From contig NZ_JBLBVK010000054.1 in assembly GCF_047314965.1 (NCBI RefSeq), forward strand, positions 145,546-209,545: a stretch of 64,000 bases of DNA, written 5' to 3'. The notes beneath the pieces are model-generated. The model had not been told where the DNA came from, ran no database searches, and saw only the letters and a program-made list of their open reading frames with translations. The DNA comes from JAVJUV01 sp047314965. Lineage in GTDB: Bacteria > Pseudomonadota > Alphaproteobacteria > Rhodobacterales > Rhodobacteraceae. Positions within the stretch are counted from its first letter, which is position 1, and every line of letters starts with the position of its first letter. The position numbers were made by a program, and so were the translations under genes. This document shows, one piece after another, positions 23,690 through 32,328 of this stretch.

Positions 23690-23831
23690 GTTCTTCCATT
23701 TTCTGAGAGCGACGCAGGCCGCCGCGCACCGTTATACCACCGAACAGCATGGGTGCCGACGGCAGCGGAACCTGAGCCAGACAGACGTTCAAACCACGCA
23801 CGTGGCCCATGCCTTGTGCCGGAGCGCGCAC
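23690..23831 (-). pseudogene. Possible remnant of a VPLPA-CTERM surface protein
   Basis: On the minus strand the frame around 23757-23771 encodes VPLPS followed by APMLFGG and RGGLRRSQK. This is the layout of a VPLPA-CTERM/exosortase sorting tail: the VPLP motif, then a small hydrophobic stretch, then an Arg-rich end. The tail does not stop there but runs on antisense to the previous gene. Upstream there is no signal peptide or body of a surface protein. It looks like the last piece of a decayed gene, but the motif is short and could be chance. Confidence 0.3.
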
Positions 23832-23872
23832 GTTACACCTACTCTTCAGACCCAGGACTAGTCGAAAACTGC

Positions 23873-23908
23873 CCGGCTGTTACTGATCAGTGATCAAGTG
23901 ACAGCCGG
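23873..23908. terminator. Inverted repeat, possible bidirectional terminator
   Basis: CCGGCTGT and ACAGCCGG form an eight-base stem around a 20-base loop that itself contains TGATCAGTGATCA. There is no T-run, so factor-independent termination is uncertain. It sits between the decayed VPLPA-like fragment and the convergent GNAT gene. Confidence 0.35.
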
Positions 23909-23973
23909 ATTCTGCTGCCAGTCCAATAGCAGTTTATGGGAAACGCTCTCGTTGGTCAGGGACCTCGGACACT

Positions 23974-24486
23974 CTATGCGTCCTTGTCAATCGCCCGCTT
24001 GGAAGGCCAGGGACATACCGGCCCCGAAACTCCCTCCCATGCTCCCTCTTTCAGGGCACGTCCCAGGATACGATCCGGGTTTGTCGGGGGAGGCATATGG
24101 ACGTCCCTGAGGAGATGAAAACCGAAACGCCCATAATAGGGCGCATCGCCGACAAGGAGCACGCGATCCCATCCAACCGCCCGCGCCAGTGAGCCTTCGA
24201 TCAGTTGCGCACCAACACCCTCTCCCTGACGGGTCGGATGCACGGCAACCGGACCGAGCAGCAAAGTAGCGGCCTCGCCCACAAGTACCGGCCAGTAGCG
24301 TATGGCGCCGGCCACCAGTCCAAGATCGTCGCGCGCCACGAGACAAAGCTCGGCAACCGGATCGACACCGTCGCGCAGCCGGTAGGATGACAGCGCAGTC
24401 CGGCCGGGCGCGAAACAAAGGTCGTACAGACCCTCGACCTCCCACCAGTCTTCTGGACTCTCTTTATGAAGCTCCAACTTTCCCAA
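23974..24486 (-). CDS. GNAT-family N-acetyltransferase (YhbS-like)
   Basis: A 170-residue acetyl-CoA-dependent acyltransferase. The acetyl-CoA loop is in LLGPVAVHPTRQGEGVGAQLI (V-x-P-x-x-Q-G-x-G, around residue 80-95), followed by VLLVGDAPYYGRFGF, typical of the YhbS/COG3153 group. The substrate is unknown. The proposed start is TTG 24486; a second TTG lies three codons downstream, and neither has a well-spaced ribosome binding site. The C-terminus runs into the intergenic region without a terminator. Confidence 0.8.
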   Translation of the reverse strand: MGKLELHKESPEDWWEVEGLYDLCFAPGRTALSSYRLRDGVDPVAELCLVARDDLGLVAGAIRYWPVLVGEAATLLLGPVAVHPTRQGEGVGAQLIEGSLARAVGWDRVLLVGDAPYYGRFGFHLLRDVHMPPPTNPDRILGRALKEGAWEGVSGPVCPWPSKRAIDKDA

Positions 24487-24553
24487 GCCTCGTTTCGACT
24501 GGAAACGCGCCTAACACGACGCTAGGTCTGGCACAAATCCGAAGGAGTAGATC

Positions 24554-25159
24554 ATGTTCTATCGTCCCGAAGACGGGCACGGGCTGAAACATAACCCGTT
24601 CAACGCCGTCGTGACGCCACGACCCATCGGCTGGATCTCGACGCGCGACAGCGACGGGTCTGAGAACCTTGCGCCCTATTCGTTTTTCAATGCCGTCGCC
24701 TACGTGCCCCCGCAGGTCATGTTTGCCTCGACCAGCGCCAAGCCCGACCGAGACGGCACGAAAGACAGCGTCGCGAATATTCGCGAGACCGGTGTTTTTT
24801 GTGTAAATATCGTCGAATACGCGATGCGCGAAGCAATGAACCTGACGTCGGGACCGTGGCCGCGAGAAATTGACGAGTTCGAGAAAGCCGGGATCGAGCG
24901 AGTTCCCTGCGAGGAAATACCGTGTTCGAGGGTCGCCAGCGCACCCGCGTCGCTGGAGTGTCGCATGACAGAGATCGTTACCCTGCGAGGTGAGGCTAAC
25001 TTCCTTGTTCTGGGCGAGGTCGTAGGCGTGCATCTTAGGGATGATTGCTTGGAGGACGGGATGTTCAACGTCTTGAAGTTTCAGCCTCTTACGCGGCTGG
25101 GTTACCGGGACTACAGTCGCATTACCGAAGTGTTCAGCCTGAAACGTCCCGGAGAGTAG
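24554..25159 (+). CDS. Flavin reductase-like FMN-binding protein
   Basis: A 201-residue protein of the flavin reductase-like domain family. Visible features are NPFNAVVTPRPIGWISTRDSDG, NLAPYSFFNAVAYVPPQVMFAS and FCVNIVEYAMREAMNLTS, which form the FMN pocket of the split-barrel fold. Such proteins reduce flavins or act as NAD(P)H:flavin oxidoreductases; some members are part of two-component monooxygenases, but no oxygenase gene is adjacent. GAAGGAG precedes the ATG. It is divergent from the GNAT gene. Confidence 0.88.
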   Translation: MFYRPEDGHGLKHNPFNAVVTPRPIGWISTRDSDGSENLAPYSFFNAVAYVPPQVMFASTSAKPDRDGTKDSVANIRETGVFCVNIVEYAMREAMNLTSGPWPREIDEFEKAGIERVPCEEIPCSRVASAPASLECRMTEIVTLRGEANFLVLGEVVGVHLRDDCLEDGMFNVLKFQPLTRLGYRDYSRITEVFSLKRPGE

Positions 25160-25288
25160 TGCCTTTTTTGCCGCGCGCTCGACAGTTTGTCGAAACCCTG
25201 CTCTGGAACTGTCGCTTATCAGAGATAAGGTCAATTCCATCACAGACATGCTGAAGCACGAACTCTTCGATTTCAGAGGCTCTCTCGG

Positions 25289-25543
25289 ATGAACCGTTTC
25301 CGGACCCGTTTTGCCGTTCTTGCGGCGATCTCGCCATTGATCCTCTCGGGCTGCATGACACCCGAGAGTTTCGAGACGGCACCCGTACAAGTCGCGACAG
25401 CGCAGGGCGTAGTGACCTGCCAGTTGTACAGACGAGACCGCGTGCTGTGGGACCGCGCAATCCACCGTCCTGAAACGATGTCGGTCAATACGGCTGACGA
25501 GATATGCAGGGCGGAAGGTCAGCGCCAGGTGGCAGGCGCGTGA
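25289..25543 (+). CDS. Small lipoprotein (84 aa)
   Basis: The signal peptide MNRFRTRFAVLAAISPLILSGC has lipobox LSGC (Cys22). The mature part is about 62 residues with two further cysteines (VTCQLYRRD and EICRAEG), likely forming a disulfide, and includes VLWDRAIHRPETMSVNTAD. Function unknown; probably an outer-membrane lipoprotein of limited distribution. It converges on the DUF1178 gene, with 16 bases between the stops. Confidence 0.7.
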   Translation: MNRFRTRFAVLAAISPLILSGCMTPESFETAPVQVATAQGVVTCQLYRRDRVLWDRAIHRPETMSVNTADEICRAEGQRQVAGA

Positions 25544-25559
25544 AGCCGGGACGGCCGGG

Positions 25560-26000
25560 CTAGTTGGTCTTCTGCTTCGGAATGAAGGGAAGAGGAACGG
25601 CAGGAACGCCTTCTTCCGCCAGCTTCCGGGCATCTTCGGCCCGCACCTCGCCATAGATCGACCGCTGTGGCGTCTCGCCATTGTGCATCGCGCGCGCTTC
25701 CTTGGCGAACCGGTCGCCCACATAGTCGGAGTTTTTCTCAACATGTTCACGGATCGTGCGGATCGCCTCTGCGAGATCGGGATCGGCGGTATTTGTCATC
25801 GGACGCTTTTCAGAGATCTGTGCTCGTTCATTGCGCCGTGTTCGGACCTGGGGTGCCATCAGCGATTTCTCGACATGAGTGTCCTGGCAATCGGGGCAGA
25901 CGACCAGTTCCGCCGCGCGAAGGCCTTCGTAGGCCTCGGCGGATTTGAACCAGCTCTCGAAGCTGTGGTCGTTCTGGCATTTCAGCGTGTAACGGATCAT
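25560..26000 (-). CDS. DUF1178 family protein (zinc-ribbon-like)
   Basis: A 146-residue protein beginning MIRYTLKCQNDHSFESWF, with a second cysteine pair at VVCPDCQDTHVEKSLMAP; the four ligands (C8, H12-type and the CxxC) suggest a small metal-binding ribbon. The remainder is helical and includes IRTIREHVEKNSDYVGDRFAKEARAMHNGE and a conserved IYGEVRAEDARKLAEEGVP. DUF1178 proteins are widespread in alphaproteobacteria and of unknown function. Confidence 0.88.
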   Translation of the reverse strand: MIRYTLKCQNDHSFESWFKSAEAYEGLRAAELVVCPDCQDTHVEKSLMAPQVRTRRNERAQISEKRPMTNTADPDLAEAIRTIREHVEKNSDYVGDRFAKEARAMHNGETPQRSIYGEVRAEDARKLAEEGVPAVPLPFIPKQKTN

Positions 26001-26077
26001 CTTGAGACACCTTCAGGACTCTACAGATAATCTTCCCCCAAAGGGCTTTCAATCGGTTGTTACGTTTGCGCTTTTCT

Positions 26078-26548
26078 TCAAAGTACCGTTGGATCGAAAC
26101 CGGAAAGAATTGCTGTCAGTTCTTTCTCGTCGACGGCCTTGGCGGCTTCCTTCAGCGACATCCATTTACGGCGTCGCTCCGACTTTTCCGGCCAGTCGGC
26201 GTGTTGTTTCTTCACCTTGACCGGGAATACGGCAACGACGCAGGGCAACCGATCTTCGCTGTTGATGTCCTTGACATAACTATAGACACCGACACAAACC
26301 GGTTTCGCCTTACCAGTAACGCCGGCTTCTTCCCAAGCTTCGCGCTCGGCCGCCTCTACAGGTGTGGCACCGTCGACGGGCCAGCCCTTGGGCAAGATCC
26401 AGCGCTTGCGCTGTCTTGATGTCACGAGCAACACCTGAACCTTGTCGTTCTTCACACGCCAGCACAGCGCTCCGAATTGTGTTCGAACCGCTCTCTTGTC
26501 GCCATCCACAAGGCGGACGGGACGCTGTTTCATTCGCGCCAAGCTCAT
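26078..26548 (-). CDS. NUDIX hydrolase (DIPP-like)
   Basis: A 156-residue pyrophosphohydrolase. The Nudix helix is GWPVDGATPVEAAEREAWEE (about residues 50-69), with the catalytic REAWEE intact. The surrounding WILPKGWP is characteristic of the diadenosine/diphosphoinositol polyphosphate hydrolase branch, although bacterial members act on various nucleoside diphosphate derivatives. The start is placed at ATG 26548 (MSLARMKQRPV); a TTG at 26572 is an alternative. It probably belongs to the same transcript as the DUF1178 gene. Confidence 0.85.
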   Translation of the reverse strand: MSLARMKQRPVRLVDGDKRAVRTQFGALCWRVKNDKVQVLLVTSRQRKRWILPKGWPVDGATPVEAAEREAWEEAGVTGKAKPVCVGVYSYVKDINSEDRLPCVVAVFPVKVKKQHADWPEKSERRRKWMSLKEAAKAVDEKELTAILSGFDPTVL

Positions 26549-26679
26549 CGTTATGCCGTTGCTGCCTCGCAATTATAAGCTCTTGGAAGAACAGTTATCA
26601 CAAGTGATTCGTAGAAAAAAGGCACCGATTCTAATGGGTTCGAAGATGTGGCCGAACGCAACAATGTCTTGCCGCATGT

Positions 26680-28713
26680 TCAAGCCATCAATCCCCGCCC
26701 TTTGAGCAAGGCTTCGGGTCCGGGCATGCGACCTCGGAACGCCGTATAGAGATCCGCGGCCTCGCGTACGCCTCCGACCGAAAGTATGTGCTCTTCCAGT
26801 CGACCCGCTGTGCCTTTGTCGAACGGATCGCCAGCCTCTTGGAAGGCCTCGAACGCGTCCGCGTCCATCACTTCGGACCACATGTAGCTGTAGTATCCGC
26901 TGGAGTATCCGTCGCCCGAGAAGACATGCGAGAAATGCGGCGCCGCGTGCCGCATTGTGATTGCGCGGGGCATTCCGATCCGGTCGAGTACTTCCGCCTG
27001 GCGCTGCATCGGGTCCGCAGGAGCCTCGCCCCGATGAAAATCCAGATCGACCAGGGCCGAGGCGACATACTCGACGGTCTGAAACCCCATGTCGTAGGTC
27101 GCCGCGGACAGCAAGCGTTCCAAAAGATCCGCTGGCATAGGCTTGCCCGTTTCGGCATGGGTCGCGAATTCGGACAGGACTTCCGGCACTTCCAGCCAAT
27201 GTTCGTAAAGCTGGGATGGCAGTTCGACGAAATCGCGTGCGACCGATGTGCCCGACACGGATTCGTAAGTCACGTCCGACAGCATCTGATGCAATGCGTG
27301 GCCGAACTCGTGAAACAGAGTGCGCGCATCATCGTAGGAAAGAAGCGCTGGCTGTCCCGCCGGCGGTTTGGCGAAGTTGCAGACATTGATCACTATGGGC
27401 CGCACATCGCCACCCAGTTTCCGTTGGCTTCGGAGGGCGGAACACCATGCGCCCGAGCGCTTTGATCCGCGGGCGAAATAGTCGCCTATGAACAGCGCCA
27501 CATGATCGCGGTTCCGGGTGATCTCCCAGGCACGGGAATCCGGATGGTTCAGCGGAACCTCGACCGGAGACGCCTTTATTCCGAATAGACGCTCTGCACA
27601 GGCGAAAGCGGCCTCGATCATCCGGTCCAGCTGCAGGTAGGGCTTCAGTTCGGTCTCGTTCAGGTCGTGCTCTTCCGCACGACGTTTTTCGGAATAATAG
27701 CGCCAGTCCCACGGCTCCAGCGGACCGCTTTCACGGTCCGCATGAAGCATGGCCTGAAGACGGGAGGCATCCGCCTCGGCAGTCGCGCGCGCCGGGGCCC
27801 ATACCTGCATCAGCAGGGCTTCGACCGCATCCGGATTTCCGGCCATCTCGGTCTCAAGCTTGAAATGGGAGAAGTCCTTGTAACCCAGCAGATGAGCACG
27901 CTCCTCGCGCAGTCGCAGCGTTTCCGCGACAATGGCGCGGTTATCGGTCGACCCGCCGTTCTCGCCTCGTGCGGTCCATGCACGCCACGCGCGTTCACGA
28001 AGGTCGCGCCGGGGAGAGAATTGAAGAAACGGCACAATCAGCGAGCGTGAAAGAGTAATTACCGGACCGGTTGCGCCTTTTTCCTCACCCGCAGCGCGTG
28101 CCCCAGAGACGACGAAATCCGGCAACCCCTTCAGGCCGTCGGCATCCAGTTCCATGTACCAGCCTCGCTCGTCAGCAAGGAGGTTTTGCGTGAACTCGGT
28201 CCCGAGGATCGCCAGCCGTTCCTTGACCTGCGTGAGACGATTGCGTGCGGCGCCCTGCAGTTCCGCGCCAGACCGGACGAACCCGCGTCGGGTTAGCATC
28301 AGGACGCGCGCCTGCTCATCGCTCAGATCGAGCTGATCGCGCGACTGCCACAATGCATCGATCCGACCGAAGAGCGCCTCGTTCATGGTTATTTCGGAAG
28401 AGTAGGCCGAGAGCTTGGGCGAAAACGATCTCTGCAACGCCTCACGCTTCTCGTTCGAGTCGGTGCCCGCAAGGTTGTAGAACGCCGACAGAATTCGGCC
28501 CAGCGTCTCGTCGGCCAGTTCCAGCGCGTCGATCGTGTTCTCGAAAGTCGGCGGATCGGGATTGTCGGCGATCGCCGAAACAGCCTTGCGGGCCTCGGCA
28601 AGCGCCGCATCTACGGCAGGTTCGAAATCATCGTCGGAGATGCGATCGAACGGTGGCAATCCAAAGGGAGTATCCCACGGTGCGAGCAACGGGTTTTCAG
28701 GTTTTTCGGTCAT
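26680..28713 (-). CDS. M3-family zinc metallopeptidase (Dcp / oligopeptidase A-like)
   Basis: A 677-residue cytoplasmic oligopeptidase. The zinc site TLFHEFGHALHQML contains HEFGH, and the downstream Glu lies in DFVELPSQLYEHW. The mostly helical N-terminal half and the length match the peptidyl-dipeptidase Dcp/OpdA family, which degrades short peptides and cleaved signal peptides. No signal peptide is present. The start is ATG 28713. The C-terminal Tyr/Gly-rich loop GDGYSSGYYSYMWSE is also family-typical. Confidence 0.92.
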   Translation of the reverse strand: MTEKPENPLLAPWDTPFGLPPFDRISDDDFEPAVDAALAEARKAVSAIADNPDPPTFENTIDALELADETLGRILSAFYNLAGTDSNEKREALQRSFSPKLSAYSSEITMNEALFGRIDALWQSRDQLDLSDEQARVLMLTRRGFVRSGAELQGAARNRLTQVKERLAILGTEFTQNLLADERGWYMELDADGLKGLPDFVVSGARAAGEEKGATGPVITLSRSLIVPFLQFSPRRDLRERAWRAWTARGENGGSTDNRAIVAETLRLREERAHLLGYKDFSHFKLETEMAGNPDAVEALLMQVWAPARATAEADASRLQAMLHADRESGPLEPWDWRYYSEKRRAEEHDLNETELKPYLQLDRMIEAAFACAERLFGIKASPVEVPLNHPDSRAWEITRNRDHVALFIGDYFARGSKRSGAWCSALRSQRKLGGDVRPIVINVCNFAKPPAGQPALLSYDDARTLFHEFGHALHQMLSDVTYESVSGTSVARDFVELPSQLYEHWLEVPEVLSEFATHAETGKPMPADLLERLLSAATYDMGFQTVEYVASALVDLDFHRGEAPADPMQRQAEVLDRIGMPRAITMRHAAPHFSHVFSGDGYSSGYYSYMWSEVMDADAFEAFQEAGDPFDKGTAGRLEEHILSVGGVREAADLYTAFRGRMPGPEALLKGRGLMA

Positions 28714-28756
28714 GTTGTGCTACCTATGGGTGCGCTTCCCAAGTTTCCATAGTCGA

Positions 28757-29791
28757 TCAGCGTGACCCGCAGATCGGGCAGGTCTTGCGCCGATTTACGC
28801 CGATCACTCTTACGTCGGCGTAAAGCGCGTCGTAGATCATCATCCGGCCCAGCAGCGGATCGCCGGCCCCGGCAAGGAGCTTGATTGCTTCCACAGCCAT
28901 CATGGCGCCAAGCACCCCGGGCAATGGCCCCAGAACGCCACCTTCGGCGCAGGTCGGGGCCAGACCCGGCGCTGCGGGTTCGGGGAACACGCATTGGTAA
29001 CAGGGAGCGTCTCGCGACGGGTCGAAGATGCTGATCTGGCCTTCCCACTGGCTAATCGCCGCGGACACCAGGGGAAGCCTGGCCGCCACTGCCGTTTCGT
29101 TGACCATATAGCGGGTCGCCTGATCGTCTGTTCCGTCGAGAATGAGGTCATAATCGGCGAATAGCTCTGCTGCGATATCCCCAGTCAGACGCCGGTGATA
29201 GGGGCGCACGTTGACGAACGGGTTCTGCGCCTTCATCGCGATTTCCGCGGAAAAGACCTTTGGCATGCCGATCCTGTCGTCGGTATGGATCACCTGCCGC
29301 TGCAGGTTGGAATTCTCGACCACGTCGTGATCGATCACGCCGATCGTCCCGACCCCGGCGGCCGCGAGGTATTGAAGCGCCGGCGCTCCCAGCCCGCCCG
29401 CCCCGATCACGAGGACGCGCGCATCCTTCAGGCGTTTCTGCCCGGGCCCGCCGATTTCGCGCAGAATGATGTGCCGCGCGTTACGCTCCAACTCGGTTCC
29501 GGCGGAGGACGGGGCATCCTTCGGAAGGTTCTCCGGCCTGACGCGCGACTTGAGTGACTTCAAACCTCGCGAGTACGCCCAGACGATAGCTGCGAGACCA
29601 CCCAAAACCAGCCATTCACCCGCCGATCCTCCTGTCGTTTCGCGTAAAGCGTGCCCCACCGGCAGGGCGATCTGGACCATCAGGACGGCCACATAGAGCA
29701 GCCCGATCATCAAGAGCCGCCCAGAAACCGGAACACGCAACAGATGCCCCAGCCCCCAAAGACCCGCCGCCAGAACGAATACCATCGCCAT
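28757..29791 (-). CDS. HesA/MoeB/ThiF-type E1-like adenylyltransferase, membrane-anchored
   Basis: A 344-residue protein with an N-terminal membrane part of about three helices (residues 1-70, including LLMIGLLYVAVLMVQIALPVG and WLVLGGLAAIVWAYS) fused to a complete ThiF-type domain. The nucleotide motif is VLVIGAGGLGAPALQYLAAAG. The family segments NLQRQVIHTDDRIG and PTCAEGGVLGPLPGVLG follow, and the zinc cysteines are in CYQCVFP and CPICG. Such enzymes activate the C-terminus of ubiquitin-like sulfur carriers (MoaD, ThiS). The membrane anchor is unusual compared with E. coli MoeB. ATGA overlap with dut. Confidence 0.87.
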   Translation of the reverse strand: MAMVFVLAAGLWGLGHLLRVPVSGRLLMIGLLYVAVLMVQIALPVGHALRETTGGSAGEWLVLGGLAAIVWAYSRGLKSLKSRVRPENLPKDAPSSAGTELERNARHIILREIGGPGQKRLKDARVLVIGAGGLGAPALQYLAAAGVGTIGVIDHDVVENSNLQRQVIHTDDRIGMPKVFSAEIAMKAQNPFVNVRPYHRRLTGDIAAELFADYDLILDGTDDQATRYMVNETAVAARLPLVSAAISQWEGQISIFDPSRDAPCYQCVFPEPAAPGLAPTCAEGGVLGPLPGVLGAMMAVEAIKLLAGAGDPLLGRMMIYDALYADVRVIGVNRRKTCPICGSR

Positions 29792-30255
29792 CAGCCGCGC
29801 CCCGTCGAACCGAAACCGCCTGCCCCGCGCGCCGTATCGGACAGCACATCGGTCTCTTCAAATGTCACCTGCATAACCGGCGCGATCACGGCTTGCGCGA
29901 TGCGGTCGCCATGCCCGATCGTCACCGGCGCGTCTCCGAGATTGATCAGAATGACACCCAAGGGACCTCGATAATCGCTGTCGATAGTGCCGGGGGTATT
30001 GGGCAGGCTAAGACCATGTTTCAGGGCAAGGCCCGAACGCGGTCGGATCTGCATTTCGTATCCCGGCGGGATCTCGACCGAGAGGCCTGTCGGCACGATA
30101 CGCCGCGCGCCCGGCGCGAGCGAAATCCCGTCCCTCTCCGCTTCGGGGAAATTGGCGCGCAGGTCAGCCCCCGCCGCCCCCGTAGTTTCGTAGGACGGCA
30201 AGGGGACCGAGGGATCAGCTTCGGGCAGCCTCCGGATTCGAACGACCGGGGTCAT
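29791..30255 (-). CDS. dut: Deoxyuridine 5'-triphosphate nucleotidohydrolase
   Basis: Hydrolyses dUTP to dUMP and pyrophosphate, keeping uracil out of DNA and feeding thyX. All five trimeric dUTPase motifs are recognisable in 154 residues: AGADLRA (1), RPRSGLA (2), GTIDSDYRGPLGV (3), GDRIAQAVI (4) and RGAGGFGSTG (5). ATG 30255 overlaps the coaBC stop as ATGA and is the family N-terminus; the longer open frame overlaps coaBC and is rejected. Part of the coaBC-dut-hesA run. Confidence 0.95.
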   Translation of the reverse strand: MTPVVRIRRLPEADPSVPLPSYETTGAAGADLRANFPEAERDGISLAPGARRIVPTGLSVEIPPGYEMQIRPRSGLALKHGLSLPNTPGTIDSDYRGPLGVILINLGDAPVTIGHGDRIAQAVIAPVMQVTFEETDVLSDTARGAGGFGSTGRG

Positions 30256-31445
30256 GCAAGCGCGTCGGCGATACGTTGGGCCAGCCGCCGGGCCACCTGC
30301 TCCTTGGAGGCGCGCGGCCATTCCTCGGCCCCTTCTGCATCGATGACGGTTACGGCATTTTCGTGCCCGCCCATGATGCCGGTTTCGGGCGAAACGTCAT
30401 TTGCGACGATCCAGTCACATCCCTTGCGTTTCCGCTTCGCCGTCGCGTTCGCAACAACGTCATCGGTTTCCGCCGCAAACCCCACGACAAGCTTTGGCCG
30501 GCCTTTCTTCATCTGCGACACGGTAGCGAGAATGTCGGGGTTCTCTGACAGCTTCAGCGTTGGTGGCTTGCCCGACCCATCCTTCTTGATCTTTCCCTTC
30601 GCCGCCTCGACGTGCCAGTCTGCGACGGCAGCCGCGAAAACAGCCGCATCCGCGGGCAATGCACTCCGGACTGCCGCCAGCATCTCGTTCGCCGTCTCAA
30701 CTCGAACAACGGACACGCCCGGAGGTGGCGGAACCGAAGCCGGGCCCGTCACGAAGGTCACGCGTGCGCCAAGCCCTGACAGGGCAAGAGCCAGGGCCGT
30801 ACCCTGCGCGCCCGAAGAGCGGTTGGCGATATAGCGCACGGGATCAATGGGTTCGTGGGTCGGCCCCGAAGTGACCACGACATGCTGACCGGTGAGCGGC
30901 CCGTCCGCGAGGCGTGCTTCGATTGCACCGAGAATGTCGGCAGGTTCGGACATCCGGCCGGGGCCGTATTCGCCGCATGCCATGTCACCTTCATCCGGTC
31001 CGATCCGATGCACACCGTCGGCTTCGAGCGTGGCAACGTTTCTCTGGTTTGCAGGGTTCAGCCACATGCGCACGTTCATCGCGGGCGCCACCAGAACAGG
31101 CGTGTCCGTTGCCAGAAGAAGCGTCGATGCCAGGTCGTCGGCATGGCCCCCTGCCATCTTTGCCATGAGATCGGCGGTTGCCGGCGCAACTACGACCAGA
31201 TCGGCAGAGCGCGACAACTCGATGTGGCCCATCTCGGCCTCATCGGTCAGGTCGAACAGGCTGGTATAGACCTTCTCGGCGGCAAGCGCTGATGCGGACA
31301 GGGGTGTCACGAATTCCTGAGCGGCCCTGGTGAGAACGGGCGTCACGCTGCCGCCCGACTTGCGGATCAGCCGGATCAGTTCCAGCGATTTGAACGCGGC
31401 GATGCCGCCGCCGATAATCAGAAGAATGCGTTTGCCGTGAAGCAT
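30252..31445 (-). CDS. coaBC: Bifunctional phosphopantothenoylcysteine decarboxylase/synthetase
   Basis: Two consecutive steps of coenzyme A synthesis: CTP-dependent joining of cysteine to 4'-phosphopantothenate and FMN-dependent decarboxylation. The N-terminal flavoprotein domain (about 1-180) has GGGIAAFKSLELIR, the CoaC signature PAMNVRMW and active-site Cys in DMACGEYGPGRM. The C-terminal CoaB domain has SGPTHEPIDPVRYIANRSSG and a KKD lysine motif. The start is ATG 31445 with a GGCGGGA site; the upstream 18 codons are excluded. 397 residues, as expected. Confidence 0.95.
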   Translation of the reverse strand: MLHGKRILLIIGGGIAAFKSLELIRLIRKSGGSVTPVLTRAAQEFVTPLSASALAAEKVYTSLFDLTDEAEMGHIELSRSADLVVVAPATADLMAKMAGGHADDLASTLLLATDTPVLVAPAMNVRMWLNPANQRNVATLEADGVHRIGPDEGDMACGEYGPGRMSEPADILGAIEARLADGPLTGQHVVVTSGPTHEPIDPVRYIANRSSGAQGTALALALSGLGARVTFVTGPASVPPPPGVSVVRVETANEMLAAVRSALPADAAVFAAAVADWHVEAAKGKIKKDGSGKPPTLKLSENPDILATVSQMKKGRPKLVVGFAAETDDVVANATAKRKRKGCDWIVANDVSPETGIMGGHENAVTVIDAEGAEEWPRASKEQVARRLAQRIADALA

Positions 31446-31506
31446 TTGGTCCCGCCTTTCCTGTCTGACAGTGTTACGGGGGCACAGGGCCGGGGGCAAG
31501 ATGGCG

Positions 31507-32328
31507 CTACTTTCTCAACGCCGCGCAAGGATCGTCACGTTCCACGGCCTCGGTCAGAAGCCAATGATCGAATTCCGGCACATCGTCCGGGCCCAATTGC
31601 TCAAGCTGTCCGACCGATTGGACAGCTAGGTCCATACGCTGAATTCTCAGCATTGACGGAACGCCCCAATCGTTGCCCGCGTGGCCGTTTCCCGTGATCA
31701 CCACGACCGGCGACCAGCCATCCGAGACGGCTTCGAAATGGGCCGCGATTGCCGAGCGTGCCAGATAGGCATCTCTGAACCGCTGAGCCTCGACCATGCC
31801 GGGCAGCATGTCTTCGGGAAGGGCGCCGCAATGCGCATCGCGCTGAATCGCTTCGAGAGTGGCCTGCACCTCGTCAGAGAACACCTGGTCGAGCGAAAAC
31901 AACTCCGCTCCATCGCCAAAGACATCGGCAGCCCCTTCGGATATGGCCCGGCGCACGTCGGCGATCGGGGCGCCACCGCCGAAGTAGGCAGCGTCGGGCG
32001 CGGCGGCGAAAATAGGATAATACATGCCGAAATCCGGCCAGCCACGCTCCTCCCACTCAAGTACGGCCTCCAGCCGTTCAGGATCGGCGATCAGATCGGG
32101 CGTGATCTTCGCCGCCAGCTCAGGCGTGATCTGTTCGAAGACCAATGCACCGGGCCGCAGGGCCGCGACCGCTGCGGCTTGGTTCGCATGGTGATGAGGA
32201 TTGTCGTGGACCTCGCCGAAAACGATGATGTCTGCAGCCCTGAGCGCGCTCCAGTCGTCTCCGAAAAGTTGGCCGGCAAAAGCCGGCCATGAAAGTACGA
32301 GGGAAAAGAAAAAGGTCAGGCGAAGAAT
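31507..32328 (-). CDS. ChaN-family haem/iron-binding protein, probable ATT start
   Basis: A periplasmic protein of the ChaN (DUF399) family, implicated in iron or haem binding. A signal peptide (LRLTFFFSLVLSWPAFAG) precedes the family motif IIVFGEVHDNPHHHANQ. Later segments include SLDQVFSDEVQATLEAIQ and VVVITGNGHAGNDWGVP. It has no lipobox, unlike ChaN lipoproteins. No ATG, GTG or TTG fits: ATT at 32328-32326 gives the best signal peptide and has AAGGAAG seven bases upstream; CTG at 32319 (overlapping the rpoH stop as CTGA) is the alternative. The 3' part of rpoH overlaps. Confidence 0.75.
   Translation of the reverse strand: MLRLTFFFSLVLSWPAFAGQLFGDDWSALRAADIIVFGEVHDNPHHHANQAAAVAALRPGALVFEQITPELAAKITPDLIADPERLEAVLEWEERGWPDFGMYYPIFAAAPDAAYFGGGAPIADVRRAISEGAADVFGDGAELFSLDQVFSDEVQATLEAIQRDAHCGALPEDMLPGMVEAQRFRDAYLARSAIAAHFEAVSDGWSPVVVITGNGHAGNDWGVPSMLRIQRMDLAVQSVGQLEQLGPDDVPEFDHWLLTEAVERDDPCAALRK

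Noticed and set aside
24464..25750. 428-residue minus-strand frame over the flavin reductase and lipoprotein genes
   Set aside because: It runs antisense to two well-supported genes, is Arg/Ser-rich in the N-terminal part, and has no ribosome binding site.
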